This document shows, piece by piece, positions 1 to 10,653 of a DNA stretch of 64,000 bases. Position numbers and translations under genes: made by a program. Under the pieces are notes generated by a model that worked only from the letters and a program-made list of their open reading frames with translations, ran no database searches and was not told where the DNA came from. Numbering within the stretch: position 1 is the first letter of the stretch; every line of letters begins with the position of its first letter. The stretch spans positions 1 to 64,000 of the forward strand of contig CAJJBD010000029.1 of the NCBI GenBank assembly GCA_905182325.1, read 5' to 3'. This stretch comes from an uncultured Planktomarina sp. Its GTDB lineage: Bacteria; Pseudomonadota; Alphaproteobacteria; Rhodobacterales; Rhodobacteraceae.

Positions 1-676
1 CCCGTCCAACATCCTGAGTAAGCGCAAAATCTTTCTGCCAGTCACCACTACAGTGATCATCATAAAAAATACCACCAACGCCACGAGCTCTCTTGCGGTG
101 TGGTACGTAAAAATATTCATCAGCCCAAGCTTTATAACGCGAGTACAAATCAACACCATGTGGAGCACAGTAAGTTTCTAAAACTTTATGAAACCGTTCC
201 GTATCTTCGGGGTATTCTATACACGGGTTGAGATCTGACCCACCTCCAAACCACCAGGCGTGTGGGGTCCAAAACATTCTCGTATTCAAATGCACGGCAG
301 GACAATGCGGATTTTGCATATGCGCCACAAGTGAAATGCCTGCCGCCCAAAATTGTGGATCCTCGAGCATACCAGGCAGATCTTTACGCGCCGCCATCGC
401 TTCCTGAGCGCTCTCACTTAATGTACCAAAGACGGTAGAGACGTTAATGCCTACCTTTTCAAATACACGGCCACCACGCATTACACTCATCAATCCACCA
501 CCTGCATCGGACCCATCAGATGCGGTGCGTTTAGTTTCCTTCAGCTCGAACAATCCTGCAGGCATATCACTTTTATGGAGACCCTCTAAGGCTTCAAACC
601 TTTGAATAATTTTGTCACGTAAGTCACTAAACCAGGCGCTGGCGGTAGATTTTTCCGTACTAAAGTTATCGACCAT
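1..676 (-). CDS. hemF: Oxygen-dependent coproporphyrinogen III oxidase, partial (3' end runs off the window)
   Basis: Hand translation from ATG at 676: MVDNFSTEKSTASAWFSDLRDKIIQRFEALEG...GGGLMSVMRGGRVFEKVGINVSTVFG...WWFGGGSDLNPC...YFYVPHRKRARGVGGIFYDD, typical HemF motifs; no stop to the window edge. Confidence 0.95.
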   Translation of the reverse strand, partial: MVDNFSTEKSTASAWFSDLRDKIIQRFEALEGLHKSDMPAGLFELKETKRTASDGSDAGGGLMSVMRGGRVFEKVGINVSTVFGTLSESAQEAMAARKDLPGMLEDPQFWAAGISLVAHMQNPHCPAVHLNTRMFWTPHAWWFGGGSDLNPCIEYPEDTERFHKVLETYCAPHGVDLYSRYKAWADEYFYVPHRKRARGVGGIFYDDHCSGDWQKDFALTQDVGR

Positions 677-684
677 ATTGGGCG

Positions 685-1488
685 TCAATGGAGGGACGTA
701 CTTACAGCGTCGATAAGGCTTCGACCACCGTCCACTGTTAATATCTCACCAGTGACAAATGCAGAACTATCGGAAGCTAAAAACTGCACCGCTTCAGCAA
801 CCTCGGTTGGCCCCGCAATACGGCCCTGCGGTGTAGCTGCCAGAATTGCTTCGCGTTGATCTGGGTGTTGTTTCAAGTGATCTTGTAATGATGCAGACAT
901 AACCGAACCAAACGCCACAGCATTTACTCGCACTCGTTCAGGCGCAAGACTTACAGCGAGAGATCGGGTCATCTGGTCTAAAGCAGCACAACTAACTGAA
1001 AATGCCATAAGTTCTGATTGAGTGCGCTGCGCCGCAATGGAGGAAAGATTTACTATAGTACCAAGGCAGGGCTTTTCCGATCCCTTACCCTGCTTTATCA
1101 TACGTCGAGCTACAAGCTGCGAAAGCTTTAGGCCAGACAATAAGTTTTGGTCCAACATTACAGCCATACTTTCGTCATCTGGATCAAGCGGTGAGGTAGT
1201 GATTACTTGCCTCGCAGCATTTACCAAAATATGGACTTGAGCAAAAGCATCCAATGTGGCTGACAACAAATTAGCAATCGTTAGTTTTTCGCGTAAATCA
1301 CCAGCAAAGTAGCGGATATTACTTGTTTCATCAGTCACTTCACCTACCTCATCGCGAAGGCGTGTTTCATCCTTATCGGCAAACATGACGTTCGCGCCAG
1401 CATCAGCAAGATGCCGTGCAATTCCCAACCCAACACCGTTTGCCGCACCAGTCACAATTGCGGTCTTACCAGCTACAGAAAATGACAT
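685..1488 (-). CDS. SDR family NAD(P)-dependent oxidoreductase
   Basis: TGAANGVGLG nucleotide-binding motif and C-terminal FVTGEILTVDGG; the usual catalytic YxxxK Tyr appears replaced (ELMAFSVSCAALDQ). Confidence 0.85.
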   Translation of the reverse strand: MSFSVAGKTAIVTGAANGVGLGIARHLADAGANVMFADKDETRLRDEVGEVTDETSNIRYFAGDLREKLTIANLLSATLDAFAQVHILVNAARQVITTSPLDPDDESMAVMLDQNLLSGLKLSQLVARRMIKQGKGSEKPCLGTIVNLSSIAAQRTQSELMAFSVSCAALDQMTRSLAVSLAPERVRVNAVAFGSVMSASLQDHLKQHPDQREAILAATPQGRIAGPTEVAEAVQFLASDSSAFVTGEILTVDGGRSLIDAVSTSLH

Positions 1489-1527
1489 GACATATCCCTA
1501 AATGACGAATCTTTATTACTATAGCGG

Positions 1528-2478
1528 CTATTTGCGCTTGGGGCGAGACGAATGAAACAGCTTGAATTGGCTGTTGCCCAAGATCTCTGAAACATTCTCA
1601 AAACATTGATTTAAAACATGCTCATATGGCAGGTGTCGGTTAGCAACCATCCAAAGATCACCTTTGTGCCGCAAACAACGTGCCGCATTAGTGATAAATG
1701 CTCGCCCTAAATCTGGGTTTCCCAATCTTCCCTTGTGAAATGGTGGGTTCATAATGACTGAGTCATAGGAGCCATTCCAGGCTGTGGCATCATCCCAGTG
1801 GAAATTAGCCCTTGGATCTTTGATATTTAATTTTGCATATTCTAAGGCTATTGCATCCGCTTCGATTAAATCTAGTGAAGTGACCGACTGGTGCTTTGCT
1901 ATTCTAGAGGATAAAAAACCCCAACCCGCACCGAAGTCAGCCACATCCCCCCTCAAATTCTCTGGTAAAGCTGCTGCAAGCAATTCCGAACCCTGATCAA
2001 CAGCATTTGCCGAAAAAACTCCAGCTATCGTTATAAAATCATTAAAACTCTGAGGTGTAGCCCTCAAATTTGATAGATCTGTACTCGAAAACCAGAACAG
2101 TCGACCGTGCGCCTTAGTTACATTACCCTCAATTTTTACAAGTTTCCTGAGCGACTTATAATGGGCTTCAATCCCATCAACTTTCTGACCGTCTACTACC
2201 ACTAAATCAGCTTGGGCCGATGCCTGTGCAATTAAATCAGCAGTCTGCTGTCGTGACCGTGTGCAGCAAACTATAGCTAACTCAAACGGTTTAGACGGTA
2301 AAGAAACTTCGCAAGAATAACCTTTATTTTGCCAAGTCACATTGGATGAGAAAAAAGGTTCTACAATAAGGACATTCGACAAATTTGTGACATCAAAATT
2401 CACATCGGGGTGAAGGACTACAGTCTTCTCAGATGGCTTGGCCAAACCCGCCTCAAACGCCAATCCAATGCGGCTCAT
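1528..2478 (-). CDS. Class I SAM-dependent methyltransferase, RsmC-like (16S rRNA m2G1207 type)
   Basis: ADFGAGWGFLSSRIA SAM motif and VIMNPPFHKGR catalytic motif; likely start MSRIGLAFEAG downstream of the ORF-track start. Confidence 0.85.
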   Translation of the reverse strand: MSRIGLAFEAGLAKPSEKTVVLHPDVNFDVTNLSNVLIVEPFFSSNVTWQNKGYSCEVSLPSKPFELAIVCCTRSRQQTADLIAQASAQADLVVVDGQKVDGIEAHYKSLRKLVKIEGNVTKAHGRLFWFSSTDLSNLRATPQSFNDFITIAGVFSANAVDQGSELLAAALPENLRGDVADFGAGWGFLSSRIAKHQSVTSLDLIEADAIALEYAKLNIKDPRANFHWDDATAWNGSYDSVIMNPPFHKGRLGNPDLGRAFITNAARCLRHKGDLWMVANRHLPYEHVLNQCFENVSEILGNSQFKLFHSSRPKRK

Positions 2479-2482
2479 CCCC

Positions 2483-2821
2483 TTATTCTTTTTCCAAAGT
2501 ACATTGCAGTGGGTGACTATGCTTTTGTGCCATATCAATTACTTGTGTGACTTTAGTCTCAGCAATTTCGTGACTGAAAACACCCACAACCGCTAACCCT
2601 TTTTTATGTACTGTTAGCATAAGATCGAAGCTTTCTTGATGGGTCATCCCAAAAAAACGTTCAAGGATCATGATGACAAACTCCATCGGTGTGTAATCAT
2701 CATTAAGGATCATAACCTTATACAAAGGGGGCCGTTTCGTTTTAGGTCGCGTATCTAGTGCAACACCAAAATCGTCTTCCCCATCGTCTGAGTTCGCCGA
2801 CATAATCCAGTAAGCCTGCAC
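2483..2821 (-). CDS. clpS: ATP-dependent Clp protease adaptor ClpS
   Basis: [27 protein letters not shown]...[20 protein letters not shown]. Confidence 0.95.
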   Translation of the reverse strand: MQAYWIMSANSDDGEDDFGVALDTRPKTKRPPLYKVMILNDDYTPMEFVIMILERFFGMTHQESFDLMLTVHKKGLAVVGVFSHEIAETKVTQVIDMAQKHSHPLQCTLEKE

Positions 2822-3187
2822 TTTGAAATCCTTTTTTTACAAGTATTTATAGAACTTTATAAGTATATTACATAAAGCTGAATGCCTCAAATGAAAGAGG
2901 TTTTCTAATTAAATATATAAAAAATTACTGAAGCTATAAGTACTTTGCACTTATTTACTTGGCTAAAAATTCAAGAAAGCTTGCCAGCTTCACCAAAACT
3001 TTTTTAACATTTTGCCAATTTAAACCAAAACTATAACCTAAAATTAAATATGGCTGTAATATATCTCCTATGCTCGCAGTATCCCTATCTGGTCACTTCG
3101 GTGCCGTAAGCCATCAATATAACGGCCATTATAAAAACAAAAAAGGACTAATTTTAGTTGTATTATCACTGATTCGAATGTGTTACG

Positions 3188-4651
3188 ATGTTTATTAGCA
3201 AAGTACGGGAAAATCCGGCAAATAATAAAAATGAGGTAGTGGACGTGCAAAACCGTCTTTCATTATACTTACTAATTATAGTACTAACATTAATATTTGG
3301 TCCATGGTCATCAGCTGTTTCGGCTCCCTATGCGGCTGTAGTAATGGATGCGAGAACCGGTGAAATCTACCACTCCCGAAATGCTGACACACGTTTACAT
3401 CCTGCATCCCTGACCAAAATGATGACACTATACATTGCATTTCAGGCAATAGACCGAAACGAGATTTCGCTCGACACTTATGTGACAGTATCTGCAAACG
3501 CGGCAGCTGAACCAGCGTCAAAGCTATGGCTGAAGAAGGGGCAACGGATAAAACTTCGTTACCTCATCCGTGCAGCGTCAATAAAGTCAGCAAATGATGC
3601 GGCAACAGCAATTGGCGAAGCCATATCAGGAACCGAGGCTGCTTTTGGTAAACGAATGACACGGACAGCTCGTGCCTTGGGTATGGACCGTACAACATTC
3701 AAAAATGCTCATGGCCTTACGCGCTCAGGTCATCTTTCAACGGCACGTGATATGACTATTTTGGGACGCCATATGATTTATGACTACCCACAATATTACA
3801 ATCTTTTTTCACGTCGCAGCGCTAATGCCCGTGTGGCGACGGTCAGAAATACAAATAGGCGCCTGCTCAACTCCTACAGGGGCGCAGATGGCATAAAGAC
3901 TGGTTACACGCGAGCGGCAGGTTCAAACTTGGTTGCCTCCGCAGAACGCGGTGGCGAACGTATTATTGCAACAATGTTTGGCGGAACTTCTTCTGCGGCG
4001 CGAAATGCTCGAGTAGTAAAGCTGCTAGATATGGGTTTTGCACGAGCACCCTCTACGGCAAAACTCCAAAAGCCAACCTTACCAAACTATGGCTCTGAAC
4101 CAGGCTCATCCAATAGGCGTATCACAGCAGTGCTAAAATCAATCAGACCAGAAATTCGACCAGTTAAAAAAGCTGCGGCACCAATAGAATTGATCCTAAC
4201 ACAAATACCAGATGTTAAAACTAAACCTGACGATATATTAAAAGCTTTAAAAGCTGCAACTTCAAATCCTATCGAAACACAGGGAGAAGTTCTGGCAACC
4301 CAGAATATAACAAAGGAGACCTTCCCACGGGTACGTCCTGCAAAACTCTCATTTGTATCAACTAACATTAAACGATCGCAAGCATCGCTTGATACAGAAA
4401 TATCAACATCAGGATCCCAGACTTGGGCTATAAGTATTGGAAAATTTAACACCCGATACCAAGCCGAACGTGTTCTGGTCCGCACAGCACTTTCTGAGAC
4501 AAGTGTCCTGAGTGGCGCAAATAGGATAGTGAAGGCGCGCGCTTCTGGTTACGACGCAATGTTCAGCGGTCTTACACGAGATAGTGCGGATTTAGCTTGC
4601 CGTAGACTAAAGGCACAAGAGCTTACCTGCCACACAATTTCACCAAGCTAG
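3188..4651 (+). CDS. D-alanyl-D-alanine carboxypeptidase (PBP5/DacF type) with C-terminal SPOR-like domain
   Basis: HPASLTKMMTLY (SxxK), IKSANDAA (SxN), DGIKTGYTRAAG (KTG); C-terminal WAISIGKFNTRYQAERVL resembles SPOR; true start may be an internal ATG/GTG. Confidence 0.9.
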   Translation: MFISKVRENPANNKNEVVDVQNRLSLYLLIIVLTLIFGPWSSAVSAPYAAVVMDARTGEIYHSRNADTRLHPASLTKMMTLYIAFQAIDRNEISLDTYVTVSANAAAEPASKLWLKKGQRIKLRYLIRAASIKSANDAATAIGEAISGTEAAFGKRMTRTARALGMDRTTFKNAHGLTRSGHLSTARDMTILGRHMIYDYPQYYNLFSRRSANARVATVRNTNRRLLNSYRGADGIKTGYTRAAGSNLVASAERGGERIIATMFGGTSSAARNARVVKLLDMGFARAPSTAKLQKPTLPNYGSEPGSSNRRITAVLKSIRPEIRPVKKAAAPIELILTQIPDVKTKPDDILKALKAATSNPIETQGEVLATQNITKETFPRVRPAKLSFVSTNIKRSQASLDTEISTSGSQTWAISIGKFNTRYQAERVLVRTALSETSVLSGANRIVKARASGYDAMFSGLTRDSADLACRRLKAQELTCHTISPS

Positions 4652-4800
4652 AAGTTCCATTTACTTTTGAAAAATCAAATCATTATAGCATTATTAATTT
4701 TAAATTATAAAAATGCGCTTTTGAATTTTAGAAGAACAAACCACAGAATTTTCGCAGACTAAATATTCAAAAAGAAACGTTGGGAACACCATCGTGAAAC

Positions 4801-6381
4801 TTAGCCCAGCGCAGCGGCTAACAAAGTTTTAGTATAGGCATGTTGTGGGTTATCAAAAATTCGTGCAGATGCTCCATGTTCAACAATGTCGCCATCCTTC
4901 ATCACTATCACCTTATGAGACAACGCACGTACAATTTTCAGATCATGGCTTATAAACAGGTATCCAAGTTGGTATTTAATTTGAAGCGCACGAAGTAAAT
5001 CTACAATTTGCATCTGAACTGTACGGTCCAAAGCTGACGTTGGCTCATCCAATACTACGAATTTTGGTTTTAAAATCATAGCACGGGCAATAGCTATTCT
5101 TTGTCGCTGTCCACCAGAAAATTCATGCGGGTATCGGTCCATAGTTGCAGGATCTAATCCCACTTCGTTTAAAATAGAAGCAACCGCACTGCGGTGAGTT
5201 TTTTTGTTTGATTTATTATGAACTTGTAAACCTTCTGCAACAATTTCCATTACAGACATACGTGGACTAAGGCTACCAAATGGATCTTGAAAAACTATCT
5301 GAATTTTGCTGCGTATGGATCGCATCTTGCGGCGGCTCAGCCCATTTATATCCTGTCCTTTAAAGGAAATTCGATTTTCAGACAAAATCAAACGCGTAAT
5401 AGCCAAAGCTAGTGATGTTTTTCCCGATCCCGACTCCCCTACAACTCCTAATGTTTCACCCTCTCTTACAGACAGGGTCGCATCGTTAACAGCCTTCACA
5501 TGCCCTATAGTCCGCCTTAGCAGACCACGTTGTATTGGGAACCACACTTTGAGTTTCTCAGTTGCTAAAAGTTCTGACGCATTTGCTGGCACTGGCTCGG
5601 GTACGCCAACAGTTTCCGCATCCAAAAGCAATTTAGTATATTGGTGTTCTGGCGCGTCAAAAATTTGTGAAGTGTTACCACTTTCTACAACAGTACCACG
5701 CTGCATAACGATAACTCTGTCTGCAATTTTACGCACCACACCTAAATCATGGGTTATAAAAATTAAACTCAGCCCTTCAGTACGCTGCAATTCTTTCAAA
5801 AGATCAAGAATTTGCGCCTCAATGGTTACATCAAGCGCAGTCGTTGGCTCATCAGCTATCAATAATTCAGGCTCATTAGCGAGAGCCATTGCGATCATAA
5901 CTCGTTGTCTCTGTCCACCTGAAAGCTGATGCGGATACGATTTTAAACGCATGACTGCATCTGGGATTCCAACTTTTGCCAACAACTCCAAAATACGATG
6001 TCGAAGATCTAAGCCTTGAAGGCCTTGGTGAACGGACAAACTTTCTCCCAGTTGCTTTTCGATGGTATGAAGTGGGTTCAATGACGTCATCGGCTCTTGG
6101 AAAATAAAGCTTATGTTATTTCCCCGAATACGTTGCAATGTAGTTTCAGAAGCACCCACCATCTCTTCACCACGGTATGTAATAGAACCTTGGACCATCG
6201 CGTTCTTTGGCAACAAATCAACCGTAGATAGCGCGGTTACTGACTTCCCAGACCCAGATTCGCCCACAATAGCAACAGTTTCGCCAGCCATAATTGAAAA
6301 AGAAACCTTATCAACTGCGGCTGAGGTTTTTCCATCTTGCGCAAACTGAATTGAAAGATTCTGGATATCTAGGAGCTTCAT
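4801..6381 (-). CDS. yejF: ABC transporter ATP-binding protein (tandem ATPase), YejF type
   Basis: Two Walker A (GESGSGKS) and two LSGGQRQR/FSGGQRQR signatures; ATGA overlap with upstream permease. Confidence 0.92.
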   Translation of the reverse strand: MKLLDIQNLSIQFAQDGKTSAAVDKVSFSIMAGETVAIVGESGSGKSVTALSTVDLLPKNAMVQGSITYRGEEMVGASETTLQRIRGNNISFIFQEPMTSLNPLHTIEKQLGESLSVHQGLQGLDLRHRILELLAKVGIPDAVMRLKSYPHQLSGGQRQRVMIAMALANEPELLIADEPTTALDVTIEAQILDLLKELQRTEGLSLIFITHDLGVVRKIADRVIVMQRGTVVESGNTSQIFDAPEHQYTKLLLDAETVGVPEPVPANASELLATEKLKVWFPIQRGLLRRTIGHVKAVNDATLSVREGETLGVVGESGSGKTSLALAITRLILSENRISFKGQDINGLSRRKMRSIRSKIQIVFQDPFGSLSPRMSVMEIVAEGLQVHNKSNKKTHRSAVASILNEVGLDPATMDRYPHEFSGGQRQRIAIARAMILKPKFVVLDEPTSALDRTVQMQIVDLLRALQIKYQLGYLFISHDLKIVRALSHKVIVMKDGDIVEHGASARIFDNPQHAYTKTLLAAALG

Positions 6382-7493
6382 TGAAAAACTTTTCTCGGAT
6401 CAAAAGCGTCTCGCACACCCTCAAAAATGAAAACTAGAAGTGACAGCATTACGGTGAAAACCAGAAACGCCGTAAAGCCCAAGTGAGGTGATTGGAGATT
6501 TAACTTCGCCTGCTGCGATAGCTCTCCCAACGAGGGAGAGGACGAAGGCAGTCCAAAGCCAAGGAAATCAAGACCCGCCAGAGTTGAAATTGCACCTGTC
6601 ACAATAAATGGTAGGAACGTGAGGGTTGCTACCATCGCATTTGGCAAAATATGGCGCATCATTATGGTCCAATTGCTCACTCCAAGTGCCTCAGCAGCAC
6701 GCACGTACTCAAAATTACGCGCCCTGAAAAACTCAGCCCTGATCAAACCAGTGAGGGCGGGCCACCCGAATATGATTGAAAGAGTAGCCAAAAGCCAAAA
6801 ACTTCGACCTAAAATGGCAGTTAGAATAATTATGACATATAGGGAAGGCAGCGCACTGAAGACTTCTAGAAAACGTTGGAATAAAAGATCCAACCATCCC
6901 CCAAAATAGCCCTGTATCGCTCCAGCAACGATGCCAATGATCGACGCAAAAATAGTAACTACGAGCGCAAAAAGAATTGACAGTCGAAATCCATAAATTA
7001 CACGTGCCAGGACATCACGTGTTGTATCATCTGTTCCAAGCCAGTGCGATGCATCCGGTGGAGACGGCGCTGAACGGCCCAAATCATTTGGCGTATCATA
7101 GCTATAAGGTACCGGTGGCCAAATCATCCATCCCTGATAAAACCCTTCTGTATCAGCATTCATTTTCCCGTTCGAAATTAACTGTAAATATCTTTCTGGG
7201 TTGTCAAAACATAACTCCATTCCACCCGAACGTATCAAACATTGAACCTCTGGGTCACGATAGGTTGCTTCAGTTTTGAAGTCGCCACCAAATTTCGTTT
7301 CGGGATAAAACTGCGTTACAGGAGTATAAAGCTCACCTCTATAGCTTACCAAGATTGGCTTATCGTTTGCTAAGAACTCCGCGAACAAACTTAAACCAAA
7401 GAGAACCGTGAATACCCAAAGGGACCAAACCGCACGGCGGTTTTTTTTAAAATTATTTAATCGCCTTTCATTTAGGGGAGATAAGGCAATCAT
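6378..7493 (-). CDS. yejE: ABC transporter permease, YejE type
   Basis: BPD transport permease with HWLGTDDTTRDVLARVIYGFR; operon position between yejB and yejF. Confidence 0.92.
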   Translation of the reverse strand: MIALSPLNERRLNNFKKNRRAVWSLWVFTVLFGLSLFAEFLANDKPILVSYRGELYTPVTQFYPETKFGGDFKTEATYRDPEVQCLIRSGGMELCFDNPERYLQLISNGKMNADTEGFYQGWMIWPPVPYSYDTPNDLGRSAPSPPDASHWLGTDDTTRDVLARVIYGFRLSILFALVVTIFASIIGIVAGAIQGYFGGWLDLLFQRFLEVFSALPSLYVIIILTAILGRSFWLLATLSIIFGWPALTGLIRAEFFRARNFEYVRAAEALGVSNWTIMMRHILPNAMVATLTFLPFIVTGAISTLAGLDFLGFGLPSSSPSLGELSQQAKLNLQSPHLGFTAFLVFTVMLSLLVFIFEGVRDAFDPRKVFQ

Positions 7494-8569
7494 CCGCGAG
7501 CCTCGAAATCAATTCGTGGGTCAATAAAGACATACATCATGTCCGACAAGATTCCGACAAATAGTGATAATAATCCAAAGGCAAAGAGGGTGCCAAACAT
7601 CACTGGATAATCTCGGGTCAAAGCTGCCTCAAACCCAAGTCGTCCCAAACCATCCAGCGAAAATATTGTTTCAATAAATAATGATCCACCAAAGAAAACT
7701 CCAATGAATAAGCTTGGAAAGCCAGCTATCACTATTAACATTGCATTCCGAAAAACATGCCCAAACAAGACCCGGTTTTCAGTAAGTCCCTTGGCCTTTG
7801 CCGTCACGACGTATTGCTTACGTATTTCATCCAAAAACGAATTCTTTGTTAGTAAAGTTAGCGTAGCAAATCCAGATATTACAGATGCAAAAATTGGCAA
7901 AGCCATATGCCAAAAATAATCACCAATTTTTCCCAATATTGTGAGGTCCTCCCAACCATTCGAAGTCAGCCCTCTAAGTGGAAAAATCTGCCAGTAAGAA
8001 CCACCGGCCAAAAGCACTAAAAGCATAATTGCAAACAAGAAAGATGGAATACCGTAGCCAATCACGATCAAAGCGCTGGTGATTGTATCGAAAGCAGTGC
8101 CATCTCGCATGGCTTTACGTACTCCAAGCGGGATGCAAACCAAATATATCAGCAGAGTCGACCAAAGTCCCAATGAGATTGAGACTGGCATCTTTTCTAA
8201 AACTAAGTCAGTGACTTTAATCGACCGGAAATAGCTCTCTCCAAAATCAAAGCGTATATATTTCCACATCATGCCTAGAAAACGTTCCAATGGTGGCTTA
8301 TCCAAACCAAACTCACGTTCTAACTGTTCTATATACTCAGCTGGTAAGCCACGAGCACCAGCATAGCGATCACTAGTTTCGTTAGTATCAATACCCGCGT
8401 CACCGCCGCCCGTTATTGCGGCAAATACATCTCCCTCGCCCTCTAGTTGCGCCAAAACCTGCTCTACAGGACCACCAGGAACAAACTGAATCAGAGCAAA
8501 GTTGACGATCATGACCCCTAAAAGGGTCGGGATCACGAGTAGAAGCCGACGGACAATATACGCACCCAT
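7490..8569 (-). CDS. yejB: Microcin C/oligopeptide ABC transporter permease, YejB type
   Basis: MGAYIVRRLLLVIPTLLGVMIVNFALIQFVPGGPVEQ; typical YejB. Confidence 0.93.
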   Translation of the reverse strand: MGAYIVRRLLLVIPTLLGVMIVNFALIQFVPGGPVEQVLAQLEGEGDVFAAITGGGDAGIDTNETSDRYAGARGLPAEYIEQLEREFGLDKPPLERFLGMMWKYIRFDFGESYFRSIKVTDLVLEKMPVSISLGLWSTLLIYLVCIPLGVRKAMRDGTAFDTITSALIVIGYGIPSFLFAIMLLVLLAGGSYWQIFPLRGLTSNGWEDLTILGKIGDYFWHMALPIFASVISGFATLTLLTKNSFLDEIRKQYVVTAKAKGLTENRVLFGHVFRNAMLIVIAGFPSLFIGVFFGGSLFIETIFSLDGLGRLGFEAALTRDYPVMFGTLFAFGLLSLFVGILSDMMYVFIDPRIDFEARG

Positions 8570-8570
8570 C

Positions 8571-10436
8571 TTAGTTTAGCACACCTGCAGCCCTCAAGTT
8601 TGAGCCTTTTTCTGAGTTATACCACCAAAAATCCATTTCCCCCAATGCGTATGGTGGTAGTGGATCTGGATGTTCATACTGATCGTAGTATGCAACCGTA
8701 TGAACACTCTTAAACCATTGTGGGATCCAGAAGCGCTTTGACCGAAGCACTCGGTCTAACGCTCTGATACGATCGTTAAGTTCTTCTTTATTTTCAGACC
8801 GCACCACCAAATCAATCAACGCATCAACCCCAGGATCAGATAATCCCATCAAATTACGACTACTTGCATCCATTGCCTTAGTGCCAAAATATTGCTCAAG
8901 ACCCGAAGAAGGCTCCAAAGACATCCGCATACTATGCGTAGTTACATCAAAATCGTAAGCGCGAGACCGCTCCATTTCTTGGGCAGGATCAACTCGGTTC
9001 AGTTTTGCAGCGATTCCAAGGGACTTAATATTTTCAATCATTGGGTTGGTAATTCGATCGAAAGCTGGCGAGCTATCCAAGACCTCAAGGGTAAATACTT
9101 GTCCACCCTTTTCGCGCATACCTACATCATTAACTAACCATCCAGCCTCATCCAATAGAGCGGAAGCCTTGCGTAAGTTTTTACGATCTAGTTGCCGTAG
9201 TCCTGATACGGGTGCCATTACAGCAGGTTCAGTTAAAACACTCACGTCTAGGAAACCTTTGTCAACAAGGTCTTGCAGAACGGTTAATTCTACACCCTTA
9301 GGAACGCCTGTAGCTTCTAAGCTTGAATTACCCCAGAAAGAGTTGACACGATCATAGAGCCCATAAAATAACTGCTCATTGGACCATTCAAAGTTAAACA
9401 TCATGGACAGGGCCTCGCGGACAAGAGGATCTTTAAACTTTTCGCGTCGAAGATTGAATACATAGGCTTGTGCCTGAGCGAGGTTGCCGTTTGGCAACTC
9501 AGTTTTTACGACATGACCACTGTTAATGGACCCAAAATCATAGGAAGTGGCCCATTGTTTTGAGCTGTTTTCAGATCTAAAACTGTAAACTCCACCTTTA
9601 AAACCTTCAAAAGCTGCAGCTGAATCTGCAAAATACTCTATCCGGAGCCTATCAAAATTATTACGTCCAACGTTTATAGGAATGTCCGCTCCCCAAAAGT
9701 CATCGCGACGGACATAGGTGACACGCTCATTAATCTCATACGAGCTTAAGACATAAGGTCCAGTTCCAATAAAAGGGGTCAATGATGACTCGTCCAAACG
9801 GGCGCCAGTGCTTGCAAACCAAGCCTTAGAAAATACTGGAATCCCACCAGCTAAATCAATCACATCTCGCCGAGGCGCATCTTCAGAAAAAATAAACTTT
9901 ATTTTGAGTGGGTCAATTATATCAATTGATTCAACCATTCCAGAAACGGCTGCTTTATAAGAAGGTATTCCCTGCTCCATAAACAATTCAAATGTAAACT
10001 TCACATCTTCAGCAGTTAAAGCCGATCCGTCCGAAAAGGTTACATCATCGCGAAGGTTAAATATCGCCCAATTGCGACTTTCAGGATACTCTAAAGTATT
10101 ACAAAGATAACAATAAGAAGACGTATTATCATCCGCAAAGCTGGTTAAAATTGTCTCATAAGGAGCAGAAGAAAGTGACGCAGAATTTCCTTTTCGGGCG
10201 TAAGCATTAAAGCTATCGAATGTACCAAACCCCCATTGAGAAATTTCACCGCCCTTGGGCGCACTTGGGTTTACATAGTCCAGATGTGCAAAATTAGCTG
10301 GATATTTCAAATCACCAAAAAATGAGTAACCATGGCTAACAGTGACGGGATCGTGACCATCTGCCACCGTAAAATTAGCGCCAAATACCAAAACTATCAT
10401 CGACAACAAAAAATGCTTTACCAGGGTCTTATTCAT
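8571..10436 (-). CDS. yejA: Extracellular solute-binding protein, YejA type
   Basis: Signal peptide MNKTLVKHFLLSMIVLVFGANFTVADGHD, SBP_bac_5-like body; good SD AAAGGA before ATG at 10436, so the upstream extension in the ORF track is probably leader. Confidence 0.9.
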   Translation of the reverse strand: MNKTLVKHFLLSMIVLVFGANFTVADGHDPVTVSHGYSFFGDLKYPANFAHLDYVNPSAPKGGEISQWGFGTFDSFNAYARKGNSASLSSAPYETILTSFADDNTSSYCYLCNTLEYPESRNWAIFNLRDDVTFSDGSALTAEDVKFTFELFMEQGIPSYKAAVSGMVESIDIIDPLKIKFIFSEDAPRRDVIDLAGGIPVFSKAWFASTGARLDESSLTPFIGTGPYVLSSYEINERVTYVRRDDFWGADIPINVGRNNFDRLRIEYFADSAAAFEGFKGGVYSFRSENSSKQWATSYDFGSINSGHVVKTELPNGNLAQAQAYVFNLRREKFKDPLVREALSMMFNFEWSNEQLFYGLYDRVNSFWGNSSLEATGVPKGVELTVLQDLVDKGFLDVSVLTEPAVMAPVSGLRQLDRKNLRKASALLDEAGWLVNDVGMREKGGQVFTLEVLDSSPAFDRITNPMIENIKSLGIAAKLNRVDPAQEMERSRAYDFDVTTHSMRMSLEPSSGLEQYFGTKAMDASSRNLMGLSDPGVDALIDLVVRSENKEELNDRIRALDRVLRSKRFWIPQWFKSVHTVAYYDQYEHPDPLPPYALGEMDFWWYNSEKGSNLRAAGVLN

Positions 10437-10653
10437 TAGCTCGTCCTTTATATTACGCAGATAACTCAACACGTTTACTCGCAACTTAGCCCATTTTTGA
10501 AATTTGCGAAGTTCTTTGTTAACGAGTTTAACGCCTTTGAGGGTTAACGCCATTAACATTTTAAAATTATATTGTTAGCGCCGCCCACAGCTGCCATAAT
10601 TCGCCCTATATCGGTCCACTCAAAGCGCACCCAAACTGGGGATAAATCTCGGT

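Noticed and set aside
3068-3250. 60-aa minus strand ORF overlapping the carboxypeptidase start
   Set aside because: AT-rich intergenic sequence, no domain or conserved features.
5306-5929. 207-aa + strand ORF antisense to yejF
   Set aside because: Mirror of a confident ABC ATPase gene; long antisense ORFs are common artefacts.
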